A stretch of DNA of 64,000 nucleotides from Pseudoxanthomonas suwonensis. Its GTDB lineage: Bacteria; Pseudomonadota; Gammaproteobacteria; Xanthomonadales; Xanthomonadaceae. A program made the position numbers and the translations under genes. The stretch spans positions 1 to 64,000 of the forward strand of contig QFNC01000002.1 in assembly GCA_003240695.1 (NCBI GenBank). Reading direction: 5' to 3'. Shown here piece by piece: positions 33,999 to 43,173 of the stretch; the stretch's first letter is position 1, and every line of letters begins with the position of its first letter. The notes below the pieces were generated by a model. That model had not been told where the DNA came from. It searched no databases and saw nothing but the letters and a program-made list of their open reading frames with translations.

Positions 33999-34814
33999 TT
34001 ACCGCAGTGTGACAGCCGCCTCGGCGCCGTCCAGCGCCTTGCGCAGGCTGGCGATGAAGCGTCGCGCCTCGGCCAGCGGATCGTCGGCCGCCGCCAGTGC
34101 ATCCACCAGCGCGCTGCCCACCACCACGCCATCGGCTTCGCGGGCCATGGCCACCGCGCTGGCTGCGTCCTTGATGCCGAATCCCGCCACCACCGGCACG
34201 GACGCCGCATCGCGCAATGCCTGCAACGGTGCGCGGGCGGCATCGGCATCCAGGCGATCGGCCCCGGTGACCCCGGCGAAGGCCACGTAGTACAGATAGC
34301 CGGCGGCATCGGCGCACAGACGCTGCACGCGCTGCGCATCGGTGGTGGGCGATGCCAGCAGGATCAGGTCGATGGCCCGTGCCTGAAGCGCTTCCCGCAG
34401 CTCGCCGGATTCCTCCGGCGGCAGGTCCACCAGCAGCACGCCATCCACGCCGGCATCGGCCGCCTGCTGCGCGAACGCCCCGGCGCCGCGAATGTCGACC
34501 GGATTCAGATAGCCCATCAGCACCACCGGCGTGTGCGGATTGCCGCTGCGGAAGCGGCGCATGCAATCCAGCGCGAAGGTGAGTCCGGCGCCGCGGGCGA
34601 TGGCGCGTTCGGAACTACGCTGGATCACCGGACCGTCGGCCATCGGGTCGGAAAAGGGCACGCCCAGTTCGATGACATCGGCACCGGCCGCGGCCAGCAC
34701 CTCCAGCAGGGGCACGGTGGCTTCCAGTGATGGATCGCCGGCCGTGACGAACGGAATCAGCGCCTTGCGGCCCTGCTGGCGCAGGCGATCGAACACGGGC
34801 TGCAGACGGCTCAC
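33999..34814 (-). CDS. trpA: tryptophan synthase alpha subunit
   Basis: Cleaves indole-3-glycerol phosphate to indole and glyceraldehyde 3-phosphate; the indole passes to TrpB. The conserved FVTAGDPS (21-28) and ELGVPFSDPMADGPVIQ (about 47-63, with the catalytic Glu and Asp region) are present. The length is 271 residues. The start is GTG at 34814, overlapping the trpB stop in GTGA. Confidence 0.95.
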   Translation of the reverse strand: MSRLQPVFDRLRQQGRKALIPFVTAGDPSLEATVPLLEVLAAAGADVIELGVPFSDPMADGPVIQRSSERAIARGAGLTFALDCMRRFRSGNPHTPVVLMGYLNPVDIRGAGAFAQQAADAGVDGVLLVDLPPEESGELREALQARAIDLILLASPTTDAQRVQRLCADAAGYLYYVAFAGVTGADRLDADAARAPLQALRDAASVPVVAGFGIKDAASAVAMAREADGVVVGSALVDALAAADDPLAEARRFIASLRKALDGAEAAVTLR

Positions 34815-36025
34815 AGCGTGATGCCTTCGCGCGCGGCGATCGTGTGCACGTCCTTGTCGCCACGACCGGACAGGTTGCACAGCACCAGTTGGTCCTTCGG
34901 CAGTTCGCGGGCCAGCTTGATCGCCTGGGCCACCGCGTGGCTGGATTCCAGCGCCGCCAGGATGCCTTCCGTGCGCGCCAGGGTGTGGAACGCGGCCAAT
35001 GCCTCGTCGTCGGTCACCCCGACGTACTCGGCGCGGCCGCTATCCTTCAGGAAGGCGTGCTCGGGACCGACGCCGGGATAATCCAGGCCCGCCGACACCG
35101 AATGGGTGTCGATGATCTGTCCGTCGTCGTCGCACAGCAGATAGGTGCGATTGCCGTGCAGCACGCCGGGACGGCCGGCAGCCAGCGATGCCGCGTGATG
35201 GCCGCTGGCGATGCCCTCGCCGGCAGCTTCCGCACCGACCAGGCGCACGCCGGCATCGTTCAGGAATGCATGGAAGATGCCGATGGCGTTGCTGCCGCCG
35301 CCCACGCAGGCCGTCACCGCGTCCGGCAGGCGGCCGTGTTCGGCCAGCAACTGTGCGCGCGCTTCGCGACCGACCACCGCGTTGAAATCGCGCACCATGC
35401 GCGGATACGGATCGGGGCCGGCGACGGTGCCGATGATGTAGAACGTGTCGGCCACGTTCGTCACCCAATCGCGCATGGCCTCGTTCAGCGCATCCTTCAG
35501 CGTGGCCGAGCCGCTGGTCACCGGCACCACGCTCGCGCCGAGCAGCTTCATCCGCCACACGTTGGCTTTCTGCCGCTCGATGTCGGTGCTACCCATGTAC
35601 ACCACGCAGTCCAGGCCCAGGCGCGCGGCCACGGTGGCACTGGCCACGCCGTGCTGGCCAGCACCGGTCTCGGCGATGATGCGGGTCTTGCCCATGCGGC
35701 TGGCCAACAGCGCCTGGCCGATGGTGTTGTTGATCTTGTGCGCGCCGGTGTGGTTGAGGTCTTCGCGTTTGAGCAGGATCTGCGCGCCGCCGGTTTCGCG
35801 GCTCAGTCGCTGCGCGTGATAGATCGGACTTGGCCGGCCGACGTAATGGGCCAGATCGTCTTCGAAGGCCGAGATGAAGGCCGGATCGGCGCGTGCCGCA
35901 TCGTAGGCGGCAGCCAGTTGCTGCAGCGGCACCATCAAGGTTTCGGCCACGAATCGCCCGCCGTAGCGACCGAAGTGGCCGTTGGCATCGGGAAACGCGT
36001 GGAAATCGATGGCGTCAGCGACCAC
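34811..36025 (-). CDS. trpB: tryptophan synthase beta subunit
   Basis: PLP enzyme that joins indole and serine to make tryptophan. The PLP lysine is K97 in HTGAHKINN; the phosphate loop GGGSNAIG and the TSGSATLKDAL region are intact. I favour GTG at 36025 (404 residues, close to relatives of about 405, and 11 bases of overlap with trpF). ATG at 36055 would give 414 residues; neither has a good ribosome binding site. The unit trpF-trpB-trpA is compact. Confidence 0.94.
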   Translation of the reverse strand: MVADAIDFHAFPDANGHFGRYGGRFVAETLMVPLQQLAAAYDAARADPAFISAFEDDLAHYVGRPSPIYHAQRLSRETGGAQILLKREDLNHTGAHKINNTIGQALLASRMGKTRIIAETGAGQHGVASATVAARLGLDCVVYMGSTDIERQKANVWRMKLLGASVVPVTSGSATLKDALNEAMRDWVTNVADTFYIIGTVAGPDPYPRMVRDFNAVVGREARAQLLAEHGRLPDAVTACVGGGSNAIGIFHAFLNDAGVRLVGAEAAGEGIASGHHAASLAAGRPGVLHGNRTYLLCDDDGQIIDTHSVSAGLDYPGVGPEHAFLKDSGRAEYVGVTDDEALAAFHTLARTEGILAALESSHAVAQAIKLARELPKDQLVLCNLSGRGDKDVHTIAAREGITL

Positions 36026-36710
36026 AGGCGGCACAGTGTTTGATGTCGCACGCATTGTCGGCCATTTCCACGCAATCGGCACGGCGCACGGCCTCGACGA
36101 ATGCCAGCATCTTCTCGCCGTCCTTGATGCCCGGCGCGCTTTCGATGCCGCTGCTGGCATCCACGCCCCACGGCAGGATGGTCTGGATCGCATCGAACAC
36201 GGTGTCGGCATCCAGCCCGCCGGACAGCATGAACGGCTTGGTGAGACCAGTGGGCAAATGGGCCCAGTTGCCCAGCTTCCCCGTTCCGCCGGCCTGCCCC
36301 TGCCGGTGGCTGTCGAACACGAATCCAGCCGCGGCCGGGTAGGCGCTCATCACGGCGTTCGCTTCCAGCGGGCCGTCGCCCAGCCCTAGCGCCTTGACGT
36401 AGGGTAGTCCGAAGCTGCGGCATTGGGCGTCGGTTTCGCTGCCGTGGAACTGCAGCAGCGTGGGGCGCAGGTTGCGGATGGCCTCGCGCACCTCGTCCAC
36501 GCTGTTGTCGCGGAACACTGCCACCGCATCCACCAGCGGCGCCAGTGCCGCACGCAGCGCGCGGGCGTGGCGCGGTTCCACCCGGCGCGGGCTGTCGGCC
36601 GCGAACACGAAGCCGATGGCATCGGCGCCGCATTCGCTGGCCAGGCGCACGTCGCCGGCTCGGGTGAAGCCGCAGAACTTGATGCGGGTACGGAAAAACG
36701 CGCGGTTCAC
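36015..36710 (-). CDS. trpF: phosphoribosylanthranilate isomerase
   Basis: TIM-barrel enzyme of the tryptophan pathway. RIKFCGFTRAGDVRLA is near the N-terminus, holding the catalytic Cys, and the acid partner lies in VAVFRDN (about 65-72). GTG at 36710 overlaps the truA stop in GTGA and gives 231 residues, somewhat longer than the 200-220 usual because of a C-terminal tail that ends CAACGR. trpD, trpC and trpE are not in this window. Confidence 0.94.
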   Translation of the reverse strand: MNRAFFRTRIKFCGFTRAGDVRLASECGADAIGFVFAADSPRRVEPRHARALRAALAPLVDAVAVFRDNSVDEVREAIRNLRPTLLQFHGSETDAQCRSFGLPYVKALGLGDGPLEANAVMSAYPAAAGFVFDSHRQGQAGGTGKLGNWAHLPTGLTKPFMLSGGLDADTVFDAIQTILPWGVDASSGIESAPGIKDGEKMLAFVEAVRRADCVEMADNACDIKHCAACGR

Positions 36711-37510
36711 TCGGTCACTTCCTCGGGCAGCTGCCACTGACGGGCGTACACCGGCCCCAGAAAGGTCAGCCCGGCTGCCGGGGCGGTAGGGCCGGCCAGG
36801 GTGCGGTCACGCCCGGCCAAGACCTCGGCCAGCCAGTGCGCGGGGCGCTCGCCGGTACCGACCGGCAGCAGCGAACCCACGATGTTGCGCACCATATGAT
36901 GCAGGAATGCATTGGCCTGCACCTCCACCGTGACCACATCATCGTGGCGCTGCACCCGGATCGCCTGCAGGTTGCGGCGCGCATGGCTGGCTTCGCACTG
37001 GGCACTGCGGAACGCGGAAAAATCGTTTTCTCCCAGCAAAACCTGCGCTGCGGCATGCATGGCATCCGCGTCCAGCGGGTGCCGGACCCAGCTCAGGTAC
37101 TGACGCTGCAATGCCGGCCGCACTGAACGATTCAGGATGCTGTAACGGTAACGACGCGCCATCGCCGAAAAACGGGCATGGAATGCGCCATCCACAGGTC
37201 GGCACCAGCGCACGCAGACGGCAGGCGGCAGGCGCGTTGTGGTGCCCAGCACCCAGGCACGATCGGTGCGCTGCACCGGCGCATCGAAATGCACCACCTG
37301 GCAGTGCGCGTGCACGCCGGCATCGGTACGGCCGGCGCAGGTCGTGACCATGGGCGCATCGGCCACGAAGCCCAGTGCCTGCTCCAGCGCGCCCTGCACG
37401 CTCGGTACCGTATCGGGAGCGCCGGCAGCTCCCAGGCGCTGCCAGCCGTTGAAGCCGCTGCCGTCGTATTCGATGCCCAGCGCCAGCCGCGCGACGGCCG
37501 GGCTGCTCAG
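36707..37510 (-). CDS. truA: tRNA pseudouridine(38-40) synthase, probable CTG start
   Basis: Makes pseudouridine at positions 38-40 of the tRNA anticodon arm. The catalytic Asp is D63 in GRTDAGVHA, and ALGIEYDGSGFNGWQ (10-24) is the family N-terminus. No ATG, GTG or TTG lies between the fimV stop and this conserved start. The only reasonable candidate is CTG at 37510, overlapping the fimV stop in CTGA, with GGGA six bases upstream. Length is then 267 residues. The next usual start upstream is a GTG about 110 bases inside fimV, giving an N-terminus unlike TruA. Confidence 0.9.
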   Translation of the reverse strand: MSSPAVARLALGIEYDGSGFNGWQRLGAAGAPDTVPSVQGALEQALGFVADAPMVTTCAGRTDAGVHAHCQVVHFDAPVQRTDRAWVLGTTTRLPPAVCVRWCRPVDGAFHARFSAMARRYRYSILNRSVRPALQRQYLSWVRHPLDADAMHAAAQVLLGENDFSAFRSAQCEASHARRNLQAIRVQRHDDVVTVEVQANAFLHHMVRNIVGSLLPVGTGERPAHWLAEVLAGRDRTLAGPTAPAAGLTFLGPVYARQWQLPEEVTE

Positions 37511-39288
37511 GTCAAGTCCCGCAGCAGGCGTGCTGCTTCGGCCTGCGCGACCGGATCGGCATTGGCGAGCACGTCGTTCAGGTAACCGCGCGCGCCATGC
37601 AGATCGCCCTGGTCGATGCACACGTGCGCCTTGTCCAAGCGCGGATCGCGCTGCGCAGACGAGTCGGAGACAGGCTGGGCATACGCGGTGGACAGGCCGC
37701 GCGCCTGCCAGGCCGGCGAGGAGACCGGCTCGAAATCGGCCACCGGAACGGAAGCCGGCTGTGCATCGGTGGCCTTCGCTCCCGGTGGCGGTTCGGCCGT
37801 TCCCCAGCTGGGGCTGCCGCGCGTGCCTGCCGTCGTTACTGCCGGCGCATTCGAGCTGCGCCGCCGCGACAGCAACAGGGCTGCGATGGCAGCCAACAGC
37901 AGGATCGGCACGATCCACAGCCACACCGGCAGACCTGCGGCAGTGGCGGTGTCCGGTGCAGCCGAGGCCGCACGCTGCTGCGCTGCAGCCAATTCGTTGT
38001 CCTTCATCTGGATCAGGCGCTGCTGGTCCTGCTGCAGCTGTTCCAGTTCGGCCACGCGTGCCTTCAGCTCATCCACTTCGGCATTGCGGGCAGCCAGGGT
38101 TTCCTGGGTCGTCTGAAGCTCCTGTCGCAGCATGTCTCCTCCTCCGCCGGCGCTCATGCCGGATGTGGACCCCGCCCGTTGCGCCGCCGAGGCACTGGGC
38201 GGAGCGATTTCGAGCCGTGCACCGGTGCTGGCCGTGGCAGCGGCGGGCGATGGGGTGGACGCCGGATTCGGAGCGCTGGCCGCAGTCGCCGTGGCCGCAC
38301 CCGCCACCGCGGTCGGCTGTGCCAGCGGCGCCTGTGCGCTGCGCCACGCCTGCACGTGCTGGCGTACCAATTGATTGGCATCGCGGCTGTCGATGGCCGC
38401 GATGCTGTCCGCAGACGGGATGTTGAGCCGCGCCCCGGTCTTGATCAGATTGATGTTGTCATCGATGAAGGCCTGCGGATTGGCCCTCAGCAGCGCCACC
38501 ATGGCCTGGTTGCGGCTGGCCGACAAGCCCAGGCCATCAACGATCCCCGACAGCGTGTCGCCGCGCTGGATGCGGTAGTCGCCCGCTGCGGCAACGCCCG
38601 ACGTGGGCGCAGGGGCCGTGGAGCCGTATTCGACCTGGCGCAGGGCGTCCTCATCCGGCAACACGGGTGGTAGCGGACGGCGCTCCGGCTCGGCCGGCGC
38701 GGCGGCGACCGTATCCCCATCGGCTTCGGTGCCATCTTCGCTGGCTTGGGCGGCCTGCGCGGTCTCCTCGCCTTCGGCAGATGGCTGCACATCCGTGGCG
38801 GCCACCGCATCGCCGATCGGCGGCTGGATGATGGTGTTGTCCGGCGCGGCCACAGGCGCCTCGATCGGCGGCTGCAGCGGCGCCTGCACGGTGCGCGGGG
38901 TGTCCACCAGCGCGGAGTATTCGCGCACCAGTCGCCCCTGCCCCCAATCCACCTGCACCAGGAACTGCACCACCGGTTCCTGCACCGGCTGCTGGCTGGT
39001 GATGCGGATGCGCGGCTTGCCTTCCTCGTCCACGACGAGATCGAAGCGCAGCTCGCTCGCCAGCTGCTGCGAGAACGGCAGACCGATGCGGCTGTAGGTG
39101 TCCGGCGAGGCCAGCTGCGCCTGCAGGCCGTACAGTTCCTGCGGATCGGTGGAGATGATGGGAATCTCGGCCAGCAGCGGTTGGCCGCCGCGCGACTTCA
39201 CTTCGATCTGGCCCAGACCCAGCGCCCATGCCGGCGCGGTCAGCACCGTCAGCAGCAAGGCCATCGCAATGGCACCCCAGCGTTTCAA
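37507..39288 (-). CDS. fimV: FimV-like peptidoglycan-binding polar protein
   Basis: Inner-membrane protein related to Pseudomonas FimV, which acts in type IV pilus assembly, twitching and polar localisation. It has 593 residues: a signal peptide (1-22, cut near AWA), a FimV N-terminal beta-rich domain (about 23-130), a LysM domain (238-291), a coiled coil (about 384-435), a membrane segment (about 443-467), and a C-terminal FimV motif LDKAHVCIDQGDLHGARGYL near the end. It is shorter than Pseudomonas FimV and lacks most of its acidic TPR-containing cytoplasmic region. It sits between a second FimV-like gene and truA. Confidence 0.88.
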   Translation of the reverse strand: MKRWGAIAMALLLTVLTAPAWALGLGQIEVKSRGGQPLLAEIPIISTDPQELYGLQAQLASPDTYSRIGLPFSQQLASELRFDLVVDEEGKPRIRITSQQPVQEPVVQFLVQVDWGQGRLVREYSALVDTPRTVQAPLQPPIEAPVAAPDNTIIQPPIGDAVAATDVQPSAEGEETAQAAQASEDGTEADGDTVAAAPAEPERRPLPPVLPDEDALRQVEYGSTAPAPTSGVAAAGDYRIQRGDTLSGIVDGLGLSASRNQAMVALLRANPQAFIDDNINLIKTGARLNIPSADSIAAIDSRDANQLVRQHVQAWRSAQAPLAQPTAVAGAATATAASAPNPASTPSPAAATASTGARLEIAPPSASAAQRAGSTSGMSAGGGGDMLRQELQTTQETLAARNAEVDELKARVAELEQLQQDQQRLIQMKDNELAAAQQRAASAAPDTATAAGLPVWLWIVPILLLAAIAALLLSRRRSSNAPAVTTAGTRGSPSWGTAEPPPGAKATDAQPASVPVADFEPVSSPAWQARGLSTAYAQPVSDSSAQRDPRLDKAHVCIDQGDLHGARGYLNDVLANADPVAQAEAARLLRDLT

Positions 39289-39388
39289 CGTGATCCCCAG
39301 GCCCGTGATGACCGATTGGCCGCGACTCTAGCCGGCCCTGCCCCGATTTGGCAAACCCAGTGCAGCCCGACGCGCTCCGGAATGGCCG

Positions 39389-41014
39389 TCATGTCGCCTC
39401 CTTACGGTCCTTGGCAGACGCCCGGACATCGGCATGCCAAGTGGGTCGATCCGGATGCGCCAGCAACGCGCGCGGCCGGGTGCGCCACCAGATCAGCGCC
39501 CCCAGCAGCAGCCCCACCAGCGCGATGATCCAGCCGGTGGAACTGCCCGCGCCGCCGATCATGCGGCTGCGCAGCTGCTGGTCCTGCATCGCGATGAGCT
39601 GCTGCTGCTTGCGGCTGACTTCTTCCAGATTGGCCAGGCGTTCCTTCAGCTGGGCGATGTCTTCCTGGCGTTGCAGCAGGGCACTGGCCACCTGTTCGTT
39701 CTGCGCTGCGCTGGAAACAGCTCCAGGCGTAGTGGCCGAACCCGCATCCGGCGGCAGGATCTGCAGGCGCGGGTTGGTCTGCACCACCGGAATCGGGGTC
39801 ACCGCCGGGGGTGCTGCCGGCGCAGGCGGTGGCGTCGCCGCGGCCAGGGGTTGCAGCGCCGGCGTGTCGGCAGCTTTGCCGTCCAGCCACAACCGGGTCT
39901 GCTCGCGCACGGCGGCCTCGGCCTGGGCATGGCCCATCTGCGCGATTTCAGCCTTGCCGGGCACCCGCAGCTGCGCGCCGCGCTGCAGCTGGTTGATGTT
40001 GCCGTTGGCGAAGGCCTGCGGATTGGCCCGCACCAGCGCCACCATCACCTGTTCCAGCGACTGGCCGGGTTCGAGCATGCCTTGGGCGATGCGGGTCAGA
40101 TTGTCGCCGGCGGCCACCGGAGCCATGCGCGGCCCTGCAGGTTGGGCAGCGGCCCCTGCCACGGCTGCGACTGGCGGCACCGGAGCTGGCGGTGCCGGCC
40201 GCTCGCCGGCCAGCGGGATCGGCCGGGCCGCTTGTGCCGGTGCGGACTGCGGTGATGGGTTTGCAGGTGCGGGCGGACGTCGCGCGCCCGCCGGACGGCG
40301 GTCGATGACCGGAATCGGCGGCGTCTCCGCTTGCACCGGGACTGCAACAGGCGCAGCGGCCGGCTGCGGCGTCTGCGGTTCCACAGCGGCGGGATCGACA
40401 GCCGACTGCGGCGGCGGTGCAGGAGCGGTCGGCAGGGGAATCGCCTGCGGCTGTTCCGGCAACGCGGTGGTATCGGTGGGCAAGGTGATCTGCGGCGCGG
40501 CGGCTTCCGGCGCCACGCTTGGCGGGATGACCGGCGGCGGTGCAACCGGCACAGGCACGGGCGCCGATTCGGGCAGCGCGGTGGCGACCGGCGCCGAAGC
40601 GGCAGGCGTGCCCATCGACACCGAGAATTCCCGCACCATCTGCCCGCCATTCCACTGCAGCTGGATCAGGAAGGTCAGGAAGGATTCGGTGACCGGCTGG
40701 CTGCTCTCCACCAGAATCATCGGCTGGCGCCGATTGCGGTCCACGCTGAAGTGCAGATTGGCCACCGTGCCCTGCGGACGCGGCAACCCGATGCGCGCGA
40801 AGGTGGCCGACGAAGCGAGTGCGACCTCCAGGCTCTGCAGCTCGGCCGGGTTGTCCACCACCAGCGGAATCTGCGCAAACAGCGGCTGCCCGGCACCGCT
40901 CAACACCCGAATCTGGTCGATTTCCAGCGCTGCGGCCGGCCCTGCCTGCAATGCAGCCAGCAACGCGAGGGCCAGCAGCCCATGCCGAAGTCCCGCCGAA
41001 GCCCGCACCCTCAT
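39389..41014 (-). CDS. second FimV-like LysM protein
   Basis: A 541-residue paralogue of the neighbouring FimV. Signal peptide 1-29 (ending AAA), FimV N-terminal domain (about 30-135), a very Pro/Ala-rich linker (about 136-295), a LysM domain (297-352, with MVALVRANPQAFANGNINQLQRGAQLRVP nearly matching the other copy), a coiled coil (438-482) and a membrane segment (493-511). The C-terminal FimV cytoplasmic motif is missing. ATG at 41014 overlaps the asd stop in ATGA. The 100-base gap to fimV holds nothing I can name. Confidence 0.85.
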   Translation of the reverse strand: MRVRASAGLRHGLLALALLAALQAGPAAALEIDQIRVLSGAGQPLFAQIPLVVDNPAELQSLEVALASSATFARIGLPRPQGTVANLHFSVDRNRRQPMILVESSQPVTESFLTFLIQLQWNGGQMVREFSVSMGTPAASAPVATALPESAPVPVPVAPPPVIPPSVAPEAAAPQITLPTDTTALPEQPQAIPLPTAPAPPPQSAVDPAAVEPQTPQPAAAPVAVPVQAETPPIPVIDRRPAGARRPPAPANPSPQSAPAQAARPIPLAGERPAPPAPVPPVAAVAGAAAQPAGPRMAPVAAGDNLTRIAQGMLEPGQSLEQVMVALVRANPQAFANGNINQLQRGAQLRVPGKAEIAQMGHAQAEAAVREQTRLWLDGKAADTPALQPLAAATPPPAPAAPPAVTPIPVVQTNPRLQILPPDAGSATTPGAVSSAAQNEQVASALLQRQEDIAQLKERLANLEEVSRKQQQLIAMQDQQLRSRMIGGAGSSTGWIIALVGLLLGALIWWRTRPRALLAHPDRPTWHADVRASAKDRKEAT

Positions 41015-42039
41015 GCTCCCGTTCCAGAGCCGGCTACTACCAGCTCGGCGATCTGCACCGCGTTCAGTGCCGCGCCCTTGCGGATGTTGTCCGACACCAC
41101 CCACAGGTCGATGCCGCGCGGATGCGAGATGTCCTCGCGGATGCGGCCCACGAATACCGCATCGTTGCCGGAGGCATGCGTGACCGGGGTGGGATAGCCG
41201 CCGGGCCGTCGTTCGTCCACCACCACCACGCCCGGCGCGGACGCCAGCAGGGTGCGCACGGCATCGGCGGTGATTTTTTCGCGCGTTTCGATGTGCACGG
41301 CCTCGCTGTGACCGTAGAACACCGGCACCCGCACCGCCGTGGCATTCACGCCGATGCGGTCGTCGCCCAGGATCTTGCGGGTCTCCCACAGCAGCTTCAT
41401 TTCCTCGCGGGTGTAGCCGTTGTCCTGGAAAGTGTCGATCTGCGGGATCAGGTTGAAGGCGATCTGCACTGGCAGCACCTGCGGTTCGGCATCGTGGAAG
41501 TTCAGTAGTGCCGCCGTCTGCCGGCCCAGTTCCTCCAGCGCCGCGCGCCCCCCGCCGGAGACCGACTGGTAGGTGGCCACGTTGATGCGTTCGATGCCCA
41601 CCGCGCGGTGGATCGGCGCCAGCGCCACCAGCATCTGCATGGTGCTGCAGTTGGGGTTGGCGATGATGCCGCGCGGCCGATCGGCTGCGGCCTCGGGGTT
41701 CACCTCGCGCACCACCAGCGGCACATCTGCCCCGTAACGGAACGCGGAGCTGTTGTCGATCACCACCGCACCGGCTGCGGCGAAGCGCGGAGCATGCTCG
41801 CGCGACACCTCGCCACCGGCCGAAAACAGGGCGATATCCACTCCTGCCGGGTCGAACGTGGCCAGATCGTGAACCAGCAGCTCGTCGTCGCCGAACGCCA
41901 CCGCATCGCCGGCGGACCGAGCACTGGCCAGCGCGATCACCTGCCGCACCGGAAACCGGCGCTGGTGCAGGATCGCCAGCATCGCCTCCCCTACGGCGCC
42001 GGTCGCGCCGACCACGGCCACGGTGTACTGCTTGCTCAT
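41011..42039 (-). CDS. asd: aspartate-semialdehyde dehydrogenase
   Basis: Makes aspartate semialdehyde from aspartyl phosphate, for lysine, threonine, methionine and cell-wall diaminopimelate. The NADP loop GATGAVG is at 11-17, the catalytic Cys at 131 (IANPNCSTMQM) and the general-base His lies in the last third. The length is 342 residues. It overlaps the aroC stop and the second FimV-like gene start by four bases each (ATGA). asd-fimV-truA-trp is a known gammaproteobacterial arrangement. Confidence 0.96.
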   Translation of the reverse strand: MSKQYTVAVVGATGAVGEAMLAILHQRRFPVRQVIALASARSAGDAVAFGDDELLVHDLATFDPAGVDIALFSAGGEVSREHAPRFAAAGAVVIDNSSAFRYGADVPLVVREVNPEAAADRPRGIIANPNCSTMQMLVALAPIHRAVGIERINVATYQSVSGGGRAALEELGRQTAALLNFHDAEPQVLPVQIAFNLIPQIDTFQDNGYTREEMKLLWETRKILGDDRIGVNATAVRVPVFYGHSEAVHIETREKITADAVRTLLASAPGVVVVDERRPGGYPTPVTHASGNDAVFVGRIREDISHPRGIDLWVVSDNIRKGAALNAVQIAELVVAGSGTGA

Positions 42040-43166
42040 GTCGATTCCGTCTGGGTGAAGGTGTCGTCGTGATACGGGCCGGCGGCGATGCGCGGAGTGA
42101 CCTCGCCCACGTCGCCGCACTGGGCGCGGTGGCGCAGCGCCTGATCCATCAGCACCAGTGCCAGCATCGCCTCGCAGATCGGCACGGCGCGGATGCCCAC
42201 GCAGGGATCGTGGCGACCGGTGGTCACCAGCTGCACCGCATCGCCATCCATATCGATGCCGGCAACTGGCAAGCGCAGGCTGGAGGTAGGCTTGAAGGCC
42301 ACCGCGCAGGTGATGGCCTGTCCGGTGGAGATGCCGCCCAGGATGCCACCGGCATGGTTGCTGGCGAAGGCGCCATCCACCACCGCATCGCGGTGCACGC
42401 TGCCGGGCTGCTGCACGCTGGCGAAACCGGCACCGATCTCCACGCCCTTGGCGGCATTGATCGACAGCATCGCCGCTCCGATCTCCGCGTCGAGTTTTCC
42501 GTACAGCGGCTGACCCCAGCCCGGCGGCACGCCAACGGCTTCCACATGCACGCGCGCACCGGCCGAATCGCCGGATTTGCGCAGCGCATCCATGAACGAT
42601 TCCAGGTCCGACACCTGCGCTGCATCCGGCCAGAAAAAAGGGTTGCGTTCCACCGCGGCCCAGTCGTGGCTGCGCGGCAGCAGATGCGCAATCTGCGCCA
42701 CGTGACCGCGCACGCGCACGCCATGCCGCTGCAGAAGCCAGTGCTTGGCGATCACCCCCGCAGCCACGCGCACCGCGGTTTCGCGGGCACTGCTGCGGCC
42801 CCCGCCGCGCGGATCGCGCAGGCCGTATTTCTGCCAGTAGGTGTAGTCGGCATGGCCGGGGCGGAACTGCCGCGCGATGGCGTCGTAGTCGCGGCTGCGC
42901 GCATCGGTGTTGCGGATCAGCAGCGCGATGGGCGTGCCGGTGGTGAGGCCCTCGTGCACGCCTGAGAGAATCTCCACCGCATCGGTCTCGCGCCGCTGCG
43001 AGGTATGCCGCGTCTTGCCGGTGGCGCGGCGTTCCAGGTCGTGGGCGAAATCGCCGGCCGTCAGCGCGATGCCCGGCGGGCAACCATCCACCACGCAGCC
43101 GATGGCCGGGCCATGCGACTCGCCGAAGGTGGTCACGCGCAGCAGCTGGCCGAAGGTGTTGCTCAT
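42036..43166 (-). CDS. aroC: chorismate synthase
   Basis: Last step of the shikimate pathway, making chorismate with reduced FMN as cofactor. GESHGPAIGCVVDGCPPG (15-32), RGGGRSSARETAVRVAAG (about 126-143) and HAGGILGGISTGQ (about 270) are the three AroC signatures. The length is 376 residues. It follows prmB by 7 bases; prmB-aroC is a common pair. Its product feeds the tryptophan branch encoded a few genes on. Confidence 0.96.
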   Translation of the reverse strand: MSNTFGQLLRVTTFGESHGPAIGCVVDGCPPGIALTAGDFAHDLERRATGKTRHTSQRRETDAVEILSGVHEGLTTGTPIALLIRNTDARSRDYDAIARQFRPGHADYTYWQKYGLRDPRGGGRSSARETAVRVAAGVIAKHWLLQRHGVRVRGHVAQIAHLLPRSHDWAAVERNPFFWPDAAQVSDLESFMDALRKSGDSAGARVHVEAVGVPPGWGQPLYGKLDAEIGAAMLSINAAKGVEIGAGFASVQQPGSVHRDAVVDGAFASNHAGGILGGISTGQAITCAVAFKPTSSLRLPVAGIDMDGDAVQLVTTGRHDPCVGIRAVPICEAMLALVLMDQALRHRAQCGDVGEVTPRIAAGPYHDDTFTQTEST

Positions 43167-43173
43167 CGGATGA

